NCBI GenBank assembly: GCA_027886175.1
Contig: JAJNNQ010000006.1
Coordinates: 8,742,001-8,806,000 of the forward strand
Direction of reading: 5' to 3'
Source: Phylloscopus collybita
Lineage: Eukaryota; Chordata; Aves; Passeriformes; Phylloscopidae
DNA: 64,000 nucleotides
The notes below the pieces were generated by a model. It was not told where the DNA came from and searched no databases. It saw only the letters and a program-made list of their open reading frames with translations. Both the position numbers and the translations under genes were made by a program. Shown here piece after piece: positions 10,136-22,845 of this stretch (positions are counted from its first letter, which is position 1; each line of letters begins with the position of its first letter).

Positions 10136-13100
10136 CTAGTTTCTGTCCCACAGCACATGTACCCTCGTGTAATTTACCCTGATGTGCAGATGAGATCTTG
10201 ATAAGAAAAGTTATCATGCTTTTATTAACTAAAACCCTGTTCTCAATGGTTAAAAAATATGTCACAACTTTAGGATAATTCACTTGATATTCACTAAGTT
10301 TCTGATAAGCAGGACTGAGTTACTCAGCTTCTAAGTTTAGACAAAGCAGATGAATTTTCATGACAGGTATTCATACTTCTTTTCATAGCCCCTAATTTGG
10401 TCTCCCTTGTCTTTCAGCTGTGTGCACATCTGTTACAAAGCCCACCTTTCAAAATATGTTTAACACAGCAGTATTTTTTTACAGCAAACCTCTAACTTTT
10501 TTCCCTTCCCTTTCCTCTCTTGCCTGAGTGGAAGAACTGTGGAGTAGTTACACATGAAAGTTTACAGTGGAAGAATTGCAATATTGAATATTCAGAACTT
10601 AATACTCTACTTTTCATTCATAGTTATCTACTGGAGGAGTGAGTGGAGGTAAAAATACCTGAACTTTTTTCACATCTGTCCTTATTCTCGTCATCATTTT
10701 TATAAATGTAGGCCATGTGGGACCTCCAGACAATCCCTCTTTTCTTTGCCAGCCTGCATTCATCCTAAAACTATTTCTGCCAGGAACAAAAAGGTATACA
10801 CCTAAAGTCACATGAAGAGGAAGATGTATGGCTTCGAAGAAAAGATACGAGACCTTTCACTCTTCCTTCACTCTTGTCACACAGAAGCTTGGCTGATCAC
10901 AGTAACGTCTGAAAACAAAGTCATTCAAGTATTTTTAAGGTGTTGAAGTTACTAGGATCACTGCTTCTGTGGGATTTCTGTGAATGGAGAAGATACAGAC
11001 TCTTGTGAAATTTTTCCAAACCTATTCAAACACAATTCTGAAAGAAGTAATCCATTTAGTAATCTGCAGCTAAGACAACAAAAATAATCAGCCCCTCAGT
11101 TTCTTACCTTTATTAAAAGAACAAAACCAGAAGGTACTGGGTAAATCATCTATTGTACTGATAACCATTACAGCACCCAAAAAAATGGCTTAGCAACAGT
11201 ACTCAAAGTACCTTCAGAACAAGAAGGCGTAACAATTTAATTATTAATAATGCTAATTTACTTACATTCTGACAGAATTAAGGATATGTGAGTTTCAATG
11301 CTATTTTTTTTAAAGTGAATTTTTAAAAACTGTATGAAAGCGTTAAACAGCACAAATGGTAAATCAAAGAGCTTAATTTTCTGATGTATAATGTAATGGG
11401 AAAACCGACAACTGCCAGTTGACCTCTTGTTTCCTTGCTTTCTGTACTGTGATCATTGAGGTGAAACTCTCTGACATATTCCTTCAATTTTTCAAAAGCA
11501 AGAAAATGAATAAAATACCCTTTCAGTGATCCTGGTATTTAAATAAATGACATTTATAATAGGAATGCACTTTTGCCTCCACTTTAGAACCTTTTTCAAT
11601 TTCTTCCGAACAGCCGTTGTTTATGACAAGGAATGACAGACCATTTCCATTTCCATCTCTGATTCCTGTAGCCAGGTCATACTGTCACATGCAGAGGGGG
11701 AGGGAGAGGGCAGCTCATTCTGCTACCCATGTCTTATCTGCAGTAGCCAGTGAGTTGATGGACTGGCACCCAAGACCGAGAATCCAGGCCCACCTTCCCT
11801 GCATGCGAGCCTCCTGTAGCACAAGTAATTCCTTTAACAGCAGTCTTTTGTTTCTGCCCTCAGCTGTATTTGATGAGAACAGAGCCTGCCATTCTTTGTG
11901 CTAAGATATTCCAGCACTTGCTCCTAGTCAATTGTGCACAAAGTTGGCTGATCCTCAAAGAGAATGTAGGACACAACCAGAGGACCTTTTAGGTCCCTGT
12001 ACTTTTCCCAAGGTGCCATCAAGTTCTGATTCAGGAGAAGGGAAACAGACTCAACAGACTCCATCTCTCACCTTCAGTTTAGACCTACCAACCTAAAAGC
12101 ATTTATTTACCAGGCAAATAAGGATAACTTTGAAATTGATTGTGCAGTCTATGCATATTTGTAAACTTACTGTGCAACTCTCTTTGCCATTTCACTGGGC
12201 TATTGATACTAGCTTAGATGAAGTTTATAAATTAATTCAGCCTTTGGACTAATTTGCTGTTTGAGACTGCTGGCAACCATATAAAAAAAGTATACAACAA
12301 ATCATACAATTCATCAGCATTTTGATCCTATACATCTAGGAACAACTATTGTGAGTGCCAGTGGCTGTCTAAGAATATCTGCATGTTTATTGTTCCCCTC
12401 TGAGGCAACAAGCATTGTCTGAAATGAAAGCTCTGTGTCTTGACTATCCCTTGAGAACTATAATTACAGCTGTAGATATATACCATACCAACTGTCTAGC
12501 AGTTGAAAAGGACTGACAGGCAAATGCTTTTTGTGTCCATTGCTCTGGTATCTGATCCTCTGACAGTTGAAATGTATAGGCAATGGGCCAATCTAGCCTC
12601 AGAGTTAGAGGATTGAATATACCAACATCAATATAATTATAGCTTTTCATATTGTTCGTGACTTTGGCCCAGTGCCTTCAAGCAGAACAAAAATTTCTAC
12701 TGAAAAAACAAGCACTGCATTTTCAACATTGTTAATTCTAAGTAATAACCACAGCTTCTGGCTTGTAGTTCAGTGCTTTTGCTAACTAAACAAACCATAT
12801 CTCCAGATAGAAACCAAAGTCCATAGACTTATCAGAGAATGGAGGCTGAGGACATGACTGACTGAAATGCAGAGGCAAAGATAAATAGAAGAATTGAAAA
12901 TGCTATATGGTGTTTGAAATTTTATAGCATGTTGGTAATAAAACTCCTTGATATTTTTCAGAAAATATCTCAAACCTTCAAGATCCACTCCTAAAAATAA
13001 AGACACTTAATGGAAATGTCAAAGTACAAAACTTGCATGTGAAGAAAATAATATGAACAGCAAGATTATTTCAGATTAAGCTGTCATCACAATGTAAACG

Positions 13101-14320
13101 AATTAGGAGCATTTACACTCATGCTTCTCAGGATTTTTTCAGTAGGCAACAATAAATTACTGGTAACCTCTGCAGTTAAAGCAGCCTTATAGATTGTTGC
13201 AATGGGTTAGGATTTTACCCTTGGTTCAAGTTAATATATTCTTAGGCTCTAAGTGAATTCCATGAGAGACAAAAAATTTTTAACAAATCCAGGTTCATGC
13301 TAAGTAAACCTTCTTAACGGCAAATTCAAATAGTCAATGTTATATCATCCCACTTTTCCCATATTTGTATTTAAAAAGAAAAGTAATAAAGTATTGGTTT
13401 GCCCCTTATTGGTTCACATAGATAATGGAATTGATAATAAAATTTACTAATTATCAGTCCAGGTAGTAATAGGTTAAGAATTTTAATTTAAACAGAACGT
13501 TTTAGGTATTTAAACAGCTGGAAATGTACTGTCACCCTTAATAAGAATAACATCTAGTATTTTGTATGACAAATTAATCCTGAATATGGGCATCATCAGT
13601 AATCTCATCACCAACTTTATGAATGACTTTAATATAAACTCAACAGATTTCTGCAACATGCTAGCAAGAAAATTCCCCAGCACAGTATAGATATATTAAT
13701 CTTATCTGAGTGTGAACCATGCAGCTGTATTTTCTCATCAGACGTAAATGACATCATGCTTGGGATGATCCCCTCTATAATTTATCAGTAACTGAACATG
13801 CAGCAACAGAACTGAGACTATTGCTGGATATAGCATAACTGTATTAGCAGCTAATTTATGTGCTTTAAAAACCATCAAAATTGAGGGTGAAATGTAAGTC
13901 AATGTAAAACTGAAATGTAAAAATTGTCTCAATGGAAAATATTACAAGATATTAGAAAAGTTAGTAATTTGTAATTTGCTTTTTCTTTTTTAATTATAAT
14001 TAGCATTTACAGAATAATGCAGAGACATGGGTTTTCTTCATCTTTACTGTTCCAGTTTTGGTCCTACAAGGGAGGTTTTTTCCATTTTGAAACAAGTAAT
14101 AAAATATGAATACCCAGAAGTAATGTCAATAAAGGTGATATCAGTCATATCTGCAAGATTTTTAAAGAGCTGTTTAACACATCATCCAAATCAAATAGGA
14201 GCATAAGAAAAAGGCTATCTCCCTTGTTTTGTAATGCTCCATTAAATTTTGCTCTGCTAAAAAAGCATTAGTTAGTTCTTGTGATAGAGAAATCTCAAAA
14301 ATTAAAACTGAGAGTTCAAG

Positions 14321-14325
<5 letters not shown>

Positions 14326-14357
<32 letters not shown>
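14326..14357 (+). repeat. Poly(A) run, 32 A
   Basis: Uninterrupted A run. The flanking DNA does not look like a processed transcript ending here: no AATAAA lies at the expected distance on the plus strand and no coding homology is seen upstream. Confidence 0.9.
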
Positions 14358-14358
<1 letters not shown>

Positions 14359-14527
14359 CCAGGTCAGCATCTTTATTGAGAGCAAACATTAAGAATGAGA
14401 CCCTGGCAAAGGACATCAGAAGACATGAGTGATAAGAATTCAGGAGGACCACAAAGGAAACTGTTTGCTGAGTGGGAACCCCCAAAACCCTCCTAATTAA
14501 TTTTCTCTGCATCACAAGTTGTCCAAG

Positions 14528-14610
14528 CTCTTTTATCTCTGATACTCTACTCTGTCTGTCTCTGTTGTACTCTACTCTGTCTTTCTCTCTACTCTACTGT
14601 CTTTTCTCTG
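14528..14610 (+). repeat. Pyrimidine-rich minisatellite-like repeat, 3 copies
   Basis: The word tactctactctgtct occurs exactly at 14543-14557 and 14568-14582, with a shortened third copy (tactctactgtct) at 14590-14602. The whole stretch is C/T-rich and has an unequal period of 25 then 22 bp. Confidence 0.85.
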
Positions 14611-15980
14611 TTGATTGACTTAATTCAATGTTTAGGTAACGCACAATGTTTGACTGATTAATAGCCATATTTTTCAGACAGGAACAGAGAAGAAATTATG
14701 TTTTATAAGGCAGCATAATATGTCCTTCTTTGTTATATCTCTAATCACTAAGGTCTGTTCTTGTTAAAAATTGTTTAGCATTGTGCTTGTGTATGACAAT
14801 AAACACAGGGTTACATTTGGTAAACAACTAGGAAGTCTTAATTTGGAATTTTCTTGAAGAGTTCGTATTATTTTCTGGGTTTCAATGCTTTCAGCATTTA
14901 TTGTACTAATCACAGTTCCATTATATTTTGACAATGATAAACCACAAACTGTATCTTGATACATTTATAATGCTCTGTAGGCATACAATAGATTGAAGAG
15001 TGGCAGAACAGAATATAAGATAACTGAAAAGACAAAATACTTGAGCATCATTTTATCACACTAGCTAACCTTCACTACTTTAATGAACACAGGAAGAGCA
15101 AGGGTTTTACAATGAAAGCTTGAATGGCTTGGTAACAGCACTTCTCAACAACTCAGCCCTTCAGATGATGTTCTAAAAGCAGACTGACCAACCAGCTCTT
15201 TGGAGAAAAAAAATCCTTTCAAAAACTGGTGCTTTTTAGAAAAAATGTTTCATACTGTTCCAAAATGAGTCAGACCCAATTTTAGCAAACTGTGTCTGGT
15301 ATTCTATTCGTTGGTGACCTTATTTCAGACGAACACCTGCTCTTCCTTTCCATATTCAGTCTGTTCAAGAGCTACCTGAAAAAGCTGTGATGTAAGCCTC
15401 TCACAGAAGATTTTCTCCCTCTGATTGCTCTTTCCATCTTACTCTTAATGCTTTGTTGTACTTTAAGGTACTTCATGGGTAACAGCAGTGTGTGTACACA
15501 ATATTTTTATATCTTCTTATTGGAATAGAATGGCTTCAATATTGTAATCTACTGAAAATAGACCACTTATGAAAGAGGAATGATTAGGTTCACATCCAAG
15601 CACTAGTTTCAGTTTTAGGTTTGGCTATTCCACATCCTTCTTAGAAACACTGGCTCCCCCCAGTCTTGGAATGTTTTTCATTCAGTGAAGTCTCATTTTC
15701 ATCAGTTTAGTTTCTTCTACCATTAAGAGGAATTAACATGTTAGTTATCTCAGCTACATTCTTTACACTCTATTTGCACAAGTATAATTTCCACTACACA
15801 AAAAGTATAAGACTAATTCTCACATTAGCATAAGATAGTAATTTATTTTTCTTGAGTTTTAAGTCTTCTAATAGATAAATTAAAATGGATGCCTAAAATA
15901 GTCCTCATATCACTGTTGCAAAAGTCCAGCACCATAACCAGACTTCAAACTTTTGAAAATTCAGCAGTTAGCAGCCCTGT
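14611..15980. other. Unique noncoding DNA, no gene seen
   Basis: AT-rich sequence with no recognisable coding region, repeat or RNA. Confidence 0.5.
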
Positions 15981-16265
15981 TTCACAGAACCACAGAATGG
16001 TTTGAAGATGGAAGAGAGTCCATTTAAACCAACCCCTCATGCTCAAGCAGGGACACATAGAGCTGGTTACTTTGGACAAAATGCTGATGGATTTTGAATA
16101 TCTGCAAGGATGGGTATTTCCAATCTCCACGGACAACGTGTCCCTGTGCTTGGTCACCCTCACAGTGAAAAAAATGTTTCCCCTTGTTTGGGAGGAACCT
16201 CCCATGTTTCAGTCTACACTACACTAGACTCTGTGTCCCTATGTCTCTTCTACTGGGGAGCCCAG
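15981..16265 (-). mobile_element. CR1 LINE, 5'-truncated 3' end
   Basis: The plus strand begins ttcacagaaccacagaatgg, the complement of the CR1 terminal ATTCTRTGA repeats. It continues with caaccccycatgctcaagc-like and ggacaacgtgtccctgtgc-like words, then caccctcacagtgaaaaa and aacctcccatgtttcagt. The copy is about 285 bp and clearly diverged. The far end fades out between 16215 and 16270. Overlapping frames in both directions (15945-16205, 16039-16227, 16110-16379) are products of the repeat. Confidence 0.88.
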
Positions 16266-17258
16266 AACTTAAGTACATCAAGTACTTGGATAATATCTAA
16301 TGCAACAGTATCCATCTCCAAGACTAAGGCTCCTAAAAATTATGAGCGGAATCCTAAAATTAATCTTTCTTTTGTGTAAGTATTCTACTGTGAAATTTCT
16401 AGTAAACTGCAACTTTATTATTTAGCATTTAACAGTGGGGGTTTTTTTTCATATTTCTTAGTCTAACTACAAAAGCTAAATGTTAAAATGTAAACATTTA
16501 TCTAATTCTGTATTCCTCTTCATTAATACCTTAAGATAAAGATATACATACATTCAATATGCATATGTGTGTGTTTTCTAGGATATTGTAAATAGTAACC
16601 CATAGCTTAATTGATATAAGTGCAGCCATGATAACTCACTTCAACTAAGAATCTGGTCCCCTTTTTCCAGACAAGCTTTTGTTCATTCAGCACTGCTTTT
16701 AAACATGCTAGGATTGAATTCCCTGAAAACAGCCAAATTTAGAACAGGCACAACATAGGAGCAAATGAGCAAGCTTTCTTGTGTGTCCTTGTCTGCCCTC
16801 TCCTTCACAATATCCTTGACCCAAAATAACCACTCCTAGGCATGAGATTGTAAAATAGTCTGAATGATCATTCAGCTTTCCTTTTATTGGTGTCTGTAGC
16901 TAATGAATGCACATCAATTTTTACCTCTACAGGAGAGATTGAATTGATTCAATACTAAATTGATAATATATGTGTATAGCAGAGACAGCTAAACAGAAAT
17001 TTGTTTTTTAAACCATTTTAAACCAGATTTCTTTACTAATTTATTCTGTTGTATTTAGTTGCATACTTTCTTCATACTCAGTCAGAGTCACATTGAAATT
17101 ATAATTTGCATTAAGATTCTATGGATTGTATTGCAGCCATCTGTAAAACATAACCACATAACCACAGATAGACTGAAAGAGGAAGCTTCAATGCCACACC
17201 TTAAATTATTTTATGAATATTATCCATCAACACAGGGAGCTACTATTAAAGTGTTTCG
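16266..17258. other. Unique noncoding DNA, no gene seen
   Basis: AT-rich DNA without recognisable features. Confidence 0.5.
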
Positions 17259-17351
17259 TTGTTTTTTGTTGGGTGGGGTTTTTGTTGTTGTTGTTTGTTT
17301 GGTTGGTTTGGTTTGGGTTTTTTTGTTGTTTTTTTTTTTTTTTTTTTTTTT
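17259..17351 (+). repeat. TTG/TTTGG tract ending in T23
   Basis: G/T-only sequence (gttgttgttgtttg, ggttggtttggtttggg) ends in about 23 T at 17329-17351. It creates the Val/Phe-rich part of the 122-codon frame at 17059-17427, which is not considered a gene. Confidence 0.9.
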
Positions 17352-17595
17352 GGTGATGGTGCTGATGATGGGGATATCATTAAAAGAGAGAAAAAAGCCA
17401 TATATAAGTGAGAGATATACAGCCTAAAGGAAATAACAAATCATCACTTTTTCAAACAACTTAAAGGTGTTTGCTAATATGGTAGCAATCTGCTGTGAAG
17501 TCAAGCTGTAAATAGATTCCTTTGTGTTAGATTTGCATGCACAAGATGTTAATCAGTTCAGAAGCTCAGACATTCATGTTCCCTAGAATTATAAC

Positions 17596-17630
17596 AAAAA
17601 AAAAAAAAAAAAAAAACCAAAACAAAAAAA
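17596..17630 (+). repeat. Poly(A) tract, 21 A plus CCAAAACAAAAAAA
   Basis: An uninterrupted A21 run at 17596-17616 continues as an A-rich tail to 17630. Confidence 0.9.
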
Positions 17631-20600
17631 GCTCTCTGACATCTCTATAAATGGAAATACTCTGAAAGAATTGGAAAGAGCACTTTGTCTCATTTTTATG
17701 TACAGAACATTAGCTATCACGTGTAAAAGATCAAAAACAAAAAAGAAAGCTTAAGTACTTGGCTAATTATACACTAGTGCACAAACTATGTGGACATTGT
17801 TTGGCTACATTCCACCTACACAGAGCTAAAATTCAGCAGCTCAAGGAGATGTAATCTACCTCTAAGCACTTGGATTACCAAGCAGAGCACTTTCTGTCAC
17901 AATGTCCCTGTTTGCCGTCCATCAGGTACATGAATACTTCAGTAAAATCACTGTTAGTGCAAGAAAAGGGAAAAAAATAAGGATTTCAAGGCTTGTTTCC
18001 TTGACCACCCTTCATTTCTAGGAACAGACTCTTCTTATACCATTTATCATTGGATTATAAGCAGATCTTTGGGTGGCAACAGTTTCTATATCCCAGATGC
18101 CAAATTATAGACTCAAATACATGTAATGAATATCTGAGGAGCTTCAACAATCAACTTCTACGTTGCTATTTTTAATACGTGCAGCTATTAAAAAGACAAC
18201 TGCACTTAAGTTCAACTCTGATCCTCTCAACATGTTGAATTCTTAGTCTTGCTCTAAATATGAACAAATAAATAGCCTTGGCTGTTATAACTGATTCTTT
18301 TTTTGAGGCCTGTTCTTACCACACACATGCAACTGCTTTTTATAGCATCCTTTCAGTGTATCTCTTGTTATTACTCATAGTTTTTACGATGTCATAAGAC
18401 ATTCATTCACTCATATTTCAGAAGAATAGAACAAAAATCAGCTTACTTATGAAGTCGTGGTGATTATATGGGTTTTAATTTTTTTTTTTTTTTTTTAGTA
18501 GTAGTAGTGAATGGGTGATTTTGGTAAGCTACCTAGAGAAAATCCCCATTTAAAACAAATTAATAAGGCAAAACTAAGGCAAAAAGGTGAATGAAAAGAT
18601 GAAGAAGGGATGTATAAAAGGAGTACCTTGGAAAGTGCTACCTCTTCAAGAATTATGAAGAAGTGGGAAAAGAATGAGGAGTTACCTTTTGCCAAGTGAA
18701 AGCAAGAAAAAAACTGGTGCAGCAAAAAGTCAGGACAAAGCATTTCTTTAACTCAAAAAATATATGCCGAGAAAAAAAAATATTCTAAACAATATTTACT
18801 ATCATAGTACAGCTTTTCTAAATGTTTTACCTCTGCAAATCCTAATGCAAATCTTACCAACCATCTCTCTAGCATTGTTCCTGTCTTCTACAGGTTGCAG
18901 ACTTTAGGGATTACCCAGGTCTGAAATAATCATAATGATTTGAGTGCAGCTGAAGGATAAATTTATTTGCAGGTAAGGATCAGATAATCTACAGCTTTTC
19001 ATTCAATTTTCCACAGGATTACACTGGGATAGGATCCTTCTATGTTCCCTTGTAAAACATCAGTGAAACTCCAGGTTGGGTGGGAAGTGGGAATCTACCA
19101 TAATCATGGTAGTTTAAACTTTTTTATTTTTTTTCCATAAAAATTCCAGGTCCCCTCATTCTAGTCCCTCACTCTGCTTCAACAGAAGTAGAACAGAAAT
19201 GACAACACCATGGTATGGCCAACTTTATGATGGAATTCAACAAGAACCTGAGAGGCTGAAAAAGTCATACTCACTCCATGACAGTGGAGGTAACACACTA
19301 ACTTTGTAGTAAGGGAAGGAGGAAGAAGTTGGTATATATCCTAGTGCACTCACCCAGGTAAATTCTCACAGGTATGTTTTGATAAATGATGATGTAAATT
19401 ACGACAGAATCAAGACAAAGGCTTCCAGGTTGCCTAATGTAGACATCCTTTAAGAGTCAGATTGCATCAAGACTTCTCATGGGTCAGTTTGGAGGGCTGC
19501 ACAGGTCTGTGCCTCAGTCCTTGTTCTGTGCCCTTGCTGTGAGAATACAGGGGTTCTGCCACAGAATAACATTAAACATTCAAGGCAAGATAAAGTTATC
19601 TTATCCTTAAACAAATGTCCCTTTCAAAAGCTTAATACAAAGCAAGTCTAGAAAGTCTGCAGTTATAATGATTTCATGTTTTGCTGATCCCAGCTTTTTC
19701 TACTGAAAGACTTTTTAGTGGTCCCTTGTGGAAAGTTGAGATCAGCATTTAAATGCAAGTCTATCTATTTAACATAAGTCCTCAACAGCCCAGTAATAGT
19801 CAGGGATACCGAGAATTTATAAGTAGTTATGCATGAATACATATATAAATGAAATGCATATTACACTTCTGTATGGCTGATGACTGTACATTCAGACCTT
19901 TCTTCAAAATAATTGCAATTTCTTTGTTTTGCCTTTTTTTTTCTCTTTTCTCTACTAATTAAAATGCAAAGCCATTGCCTTACAGGACACTTTTTCTTGT
20001 TTGAAACATCTCTTTCCACAGACAGTTAGGGGCCAATTATAGGCATTTCCCATTTCCTTCTAATTTCTATACCTAAACAACATTCCTTCCCCTTCTAGGT
20101 AACAGGGATGCTACTACACATGTAATGGAGAATACCAGGAAAATACTCTATGTTCTTTCTATCTCTTTAGTAATAATCCTTGCCACCTATTTTAATGTGA
20201 TAGATAATTTTAACTTTAAACTAGAATTCTTATGAAAGAAAAGGAGAAAACTGAAACATAATACAGCAATCAGGCTTGTGCAACATCCACCCCCTATAGC
20301 CATTCTTTTCTTCCTCTTTTCCCATCTGCAGAAACTCCAGAGAGCAAAACTCTTCTCAGCAAAAGGCAAACAAAATTTTATTCCTTGTGCTGTGCATCAT
20401 ACCACTTAAATCATTTAATACTAAAGATTTTTTTTTTTCCATTGGAAGGCCTTTTGGAAAAGCTGATCAGTGCAAAAGGTTTCATGTTCTAAGGTTAAAA
20501 GGGCCTCCAGCCTGCACATTCAGCTCCTTCTCCTATTTTGTCATCAAGAGGAACCTGGCTAAATCAATCTCAGCCTCCACAAATAAAGTATATCAGACTT

Positions 20601-20780
20601 GGCACTTCTGTATCTGCACATTGCAATTTTACTTCCCACAGTGCCAGTGAAGCAGCATGAGACCTTGTCAAACCTCATCAGGCAATGAGCACACACCTAA
20701 AGTCCTGACTTCAAAGTGACTCCTCAATGCCTCCAATAGGAACAGCACATACTGCATATGTATGCCTGGACATTTTTCTT
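17631..20780. other. Unique noncoding DNA, no gene seen
   Basis: Contains a T18 run followed by (AGT)4 at 18479-18508. Otherwise AT-rich sequence without recognisable genes. Frames are 82 codons or fewer. Confidence 0.5.
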
Positions 20781-20840
20781 AGTTTGTTTTTGGTTTTGTG
20801 TTTTGGGTTGTTTGTTTGTTTGTTTGTTGTTTTGTTTTTT
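20781..20840 (+). repeat. TTTG-type low-complexity tract
   Basis: G/T-only sequence containing five consecutive tttg units around 20806-20826, flanked by ggttttgtgttttggg and ttgttttgtttttt. Confidence 0.9.
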
Positions 20841-21021
20841 CTTAATGCTTAACTTAGTGCCCTAAGCATCTCTGTGCATTTCCCTGGCCCTTCAGCCCTT
20901 CAGTCAGTATATGCCTCCTGTCTTGTCTGCTGCCTCCTATAAATGCCAAATTTTTGCAAGATTCAATTCTGAGTTGATTTTCAAGATCTCCCTGAGCTCG
21001 TAGTACTTCCATGTTCTTTAT

Positions 21022-21115
21022 CTGTGGCTGAACACAAGGAATTTAACCTCTCAGCTTTGATTTTTGTCACTTGTGAAATGGGGAAAATAATCTTTACTAC
21101 TTGTCATGAAAGAAG
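21022..21115 (+). mobile_element. Possible ancient MIR (CORE-SINE) relic
   Basis: The order of words matches the 3' half of the MIR family: ctgtgg near a degenerate CORE, tttaacctctcag, then tgtgaaatggggaaaataat, ttactac and tcatg. MIR-like CORE-SINEs predate the amniote split and are seen in birds as faint fossils. Only about 95 bp can be followed. Divergence is high and the match is by memory of the consensus, so chance similarity is not excluded. Confidence 0.5.
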
Positions 21116-21627
21116 TCAATATTTATCATTGATAACCAGAATGTAAAATCTGAGATCTTGCACTTGGGTCTTCATCTTTCTTCCTTCAAAATCAATGCAA
21201 AGTTCTCATTGACTTAAGGAGAGCAGCATGTAGCCTTTGCTTCTTTATGAACCTAGAAATACTGTGATGACTGAGATACTAAAGCACTGACAGTCATTGC
21301 CTTTTAGATAGATGTTCAGCAGCAGTTATGATTTATTACAACGACTGTCTCAGAAAACAACCAAGAGAATTAATTCAATTTTGTTCTTATCAGACAGGTA
21401 AACTTTGTTTTAATTTAAAAAAAAATCCAAAACATCACTGTAGGAGTTGTATCTTATTGCATGAAAAATCTGTTCCTGTTCACACAGCAGTCGCTGAGAG
21501 TGTGAACTGGTTTCCACGTAATAAAGACACAACTTTTATTAACCCATTTGATGTCCCTCAAATTAAATTATTAGGAAGATTTCAATCTAGCATAATGCCA
21601 GTCTGCTCAAATCTGGAATTATAGTGT

Positions 21628-21660
21628 GGGGGGGAGGGTGTGGTGGGGTGTGGGGGAGGG
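21628..21660 (+). other. G-quadruplex-type motif
   Basis: G runs of 7, 3, 4, 5 and 3 at 21628-21634, 21636-21638, 21645-21648, 21652-21656 and 21658-21660 are separated by loops of 1 to 6 nt. This satisfies the usual G3+N1-7 four-run pattern. It is isolated in AT-rich DNA and is followed by a T/TTTG tract. Confidence 0.8.
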
Positions 21661-22789
21661 CGTTCTTTTTTGGGTGGTTTTGTTTGTTTGCTTGTTTTGT
21701 TTTTAAAAGACGACAACCACAACAAAAATGTATTTATTTTTCACCTTAGGAGTTTCTAGTCCAGAAACACAACAGAGACAGAGCAAAGAAGGCACTTAAT
21801 TTTCAATGATGGGGAGGGGGAAACACTACTTAGTTGCACAAACTCCTGTTTTGACTTCATTTGGGAGGTTCCATAACTATTTTTCTGAGCAACTTTATGC
21901 TAGTTTGGAAAAGTATCTCACTTCAGGAAGAGTTTTGTCAGAAAAGAAGAAAGGTGTGTGTGTGTGTGAATAACGAGGTATTTCTAGGAACTATATATTG
22001 GGATCAAGTTAGGTAACTTACATTACAGCCAGAGTATCATGTCACCTCTACAGAAGCAGTCAGACCCCCTGTGTTTTCAATCAGAATATGAGTGCAAAAT
22101 GTTTGCTGGATCAAACCAAGCATGCTTATGTAAATAGAATTTTAGTTAAACTTAAGAGCCACACCATGTCACAGAGCTTGTAAAGCTCCTGAGCTTGCCT
22201 CATTTGACTCTATCACATTCAGAAGAAAAGTGAGCACAAATACACAAATGGAACAAATCCACTCTGCTTCCTTTGGGATGACAGCATAGTCCCTCAGATA
22301 GCTTCAAAGATGACGTCTGAGTGCACCAAGCAGACGCTGAGGCCAGCCCCAGATGAATTCTCTGCTACAGTACCAAATTGGAATAACCTATTTCAGGCCT
22401 GGTTCCCTCTGAGATGATAAAATTAACAGTACACTTCTCACAGCTGTGTATCCTCAGTATCTGAACGAATGCTGTGCCATTCAAGCTGCTTCAGCAATAA
22501 GAAAGCAAAACTGAACTAATGTCTTTTGCAGAAGTATACGTATTTTTGCTTCTATTTTACAGTGACAACATAAGGGCAGTCAAATTCTTAGACTCTGTGG
22601 ACAGGTAAATTCTCTGATTTCATTAATCAGAGATATGAAAAGAAGCTTTCATATTTCTGATTAAATCAAGCATCTTTCAATATGAAAAGACCTGAGCATT
22701 TTCCTGAAAATAACTTCAGCTTCAAAATTATTGATGTCCCTCCTGGATGGTAAAAGACAATAGCAACCTGCAAGCAGTTATATGTAAAG
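21661..22789. other. Unique noncoding DNA with short (GT) run
   Basis: Contains a short GT dinucleotide run near 21955-21969 and otherwise no recognisable feature. Confidence 0.5.
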
Positions 22790-22845
22790 GAACAAAGGAA
22801 GAAAGGCAGGAAAAAAGGAAGGAGGAAAGGAAGTAGGAAGACATA
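22790..22845 (+). repeat. Purine-rich GGAA/GAAA tract
   Basis: Almost only A and G (aaaggaagaaagg, aaaaaaggaaggaggaaagg). It accounts for the Leu/Phe/Pro-rich minus-strand frame at 22666-22851. Confidence 0.8.

Larger units (their letters stand above)
7442..14325. other. Unique noncoding DNA with short duplications
   Basis: About 6.9 kb of AT-rich DNA without a recognisable gene, RNA or long interspersed repeat. Small local structures (8327-8372, 9984-10006, 10094-10135) are listed separately. Frames reach at most 95 codons (11617-11904) and show no domain. Confidence 0.5.

Noticed and set aside
15945..16379. Three overlapping ORFs on both strands
   Set aside because: They run through the minus-strand CR1 copy.
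17059..17427. 122-codon plus-strand ORF with hydrophobic Val/Phe stretch resembling a membrane segment
   Set aside because: The hydrophobic part is a TTG/T simple tract; no conserved motif elsewhere.
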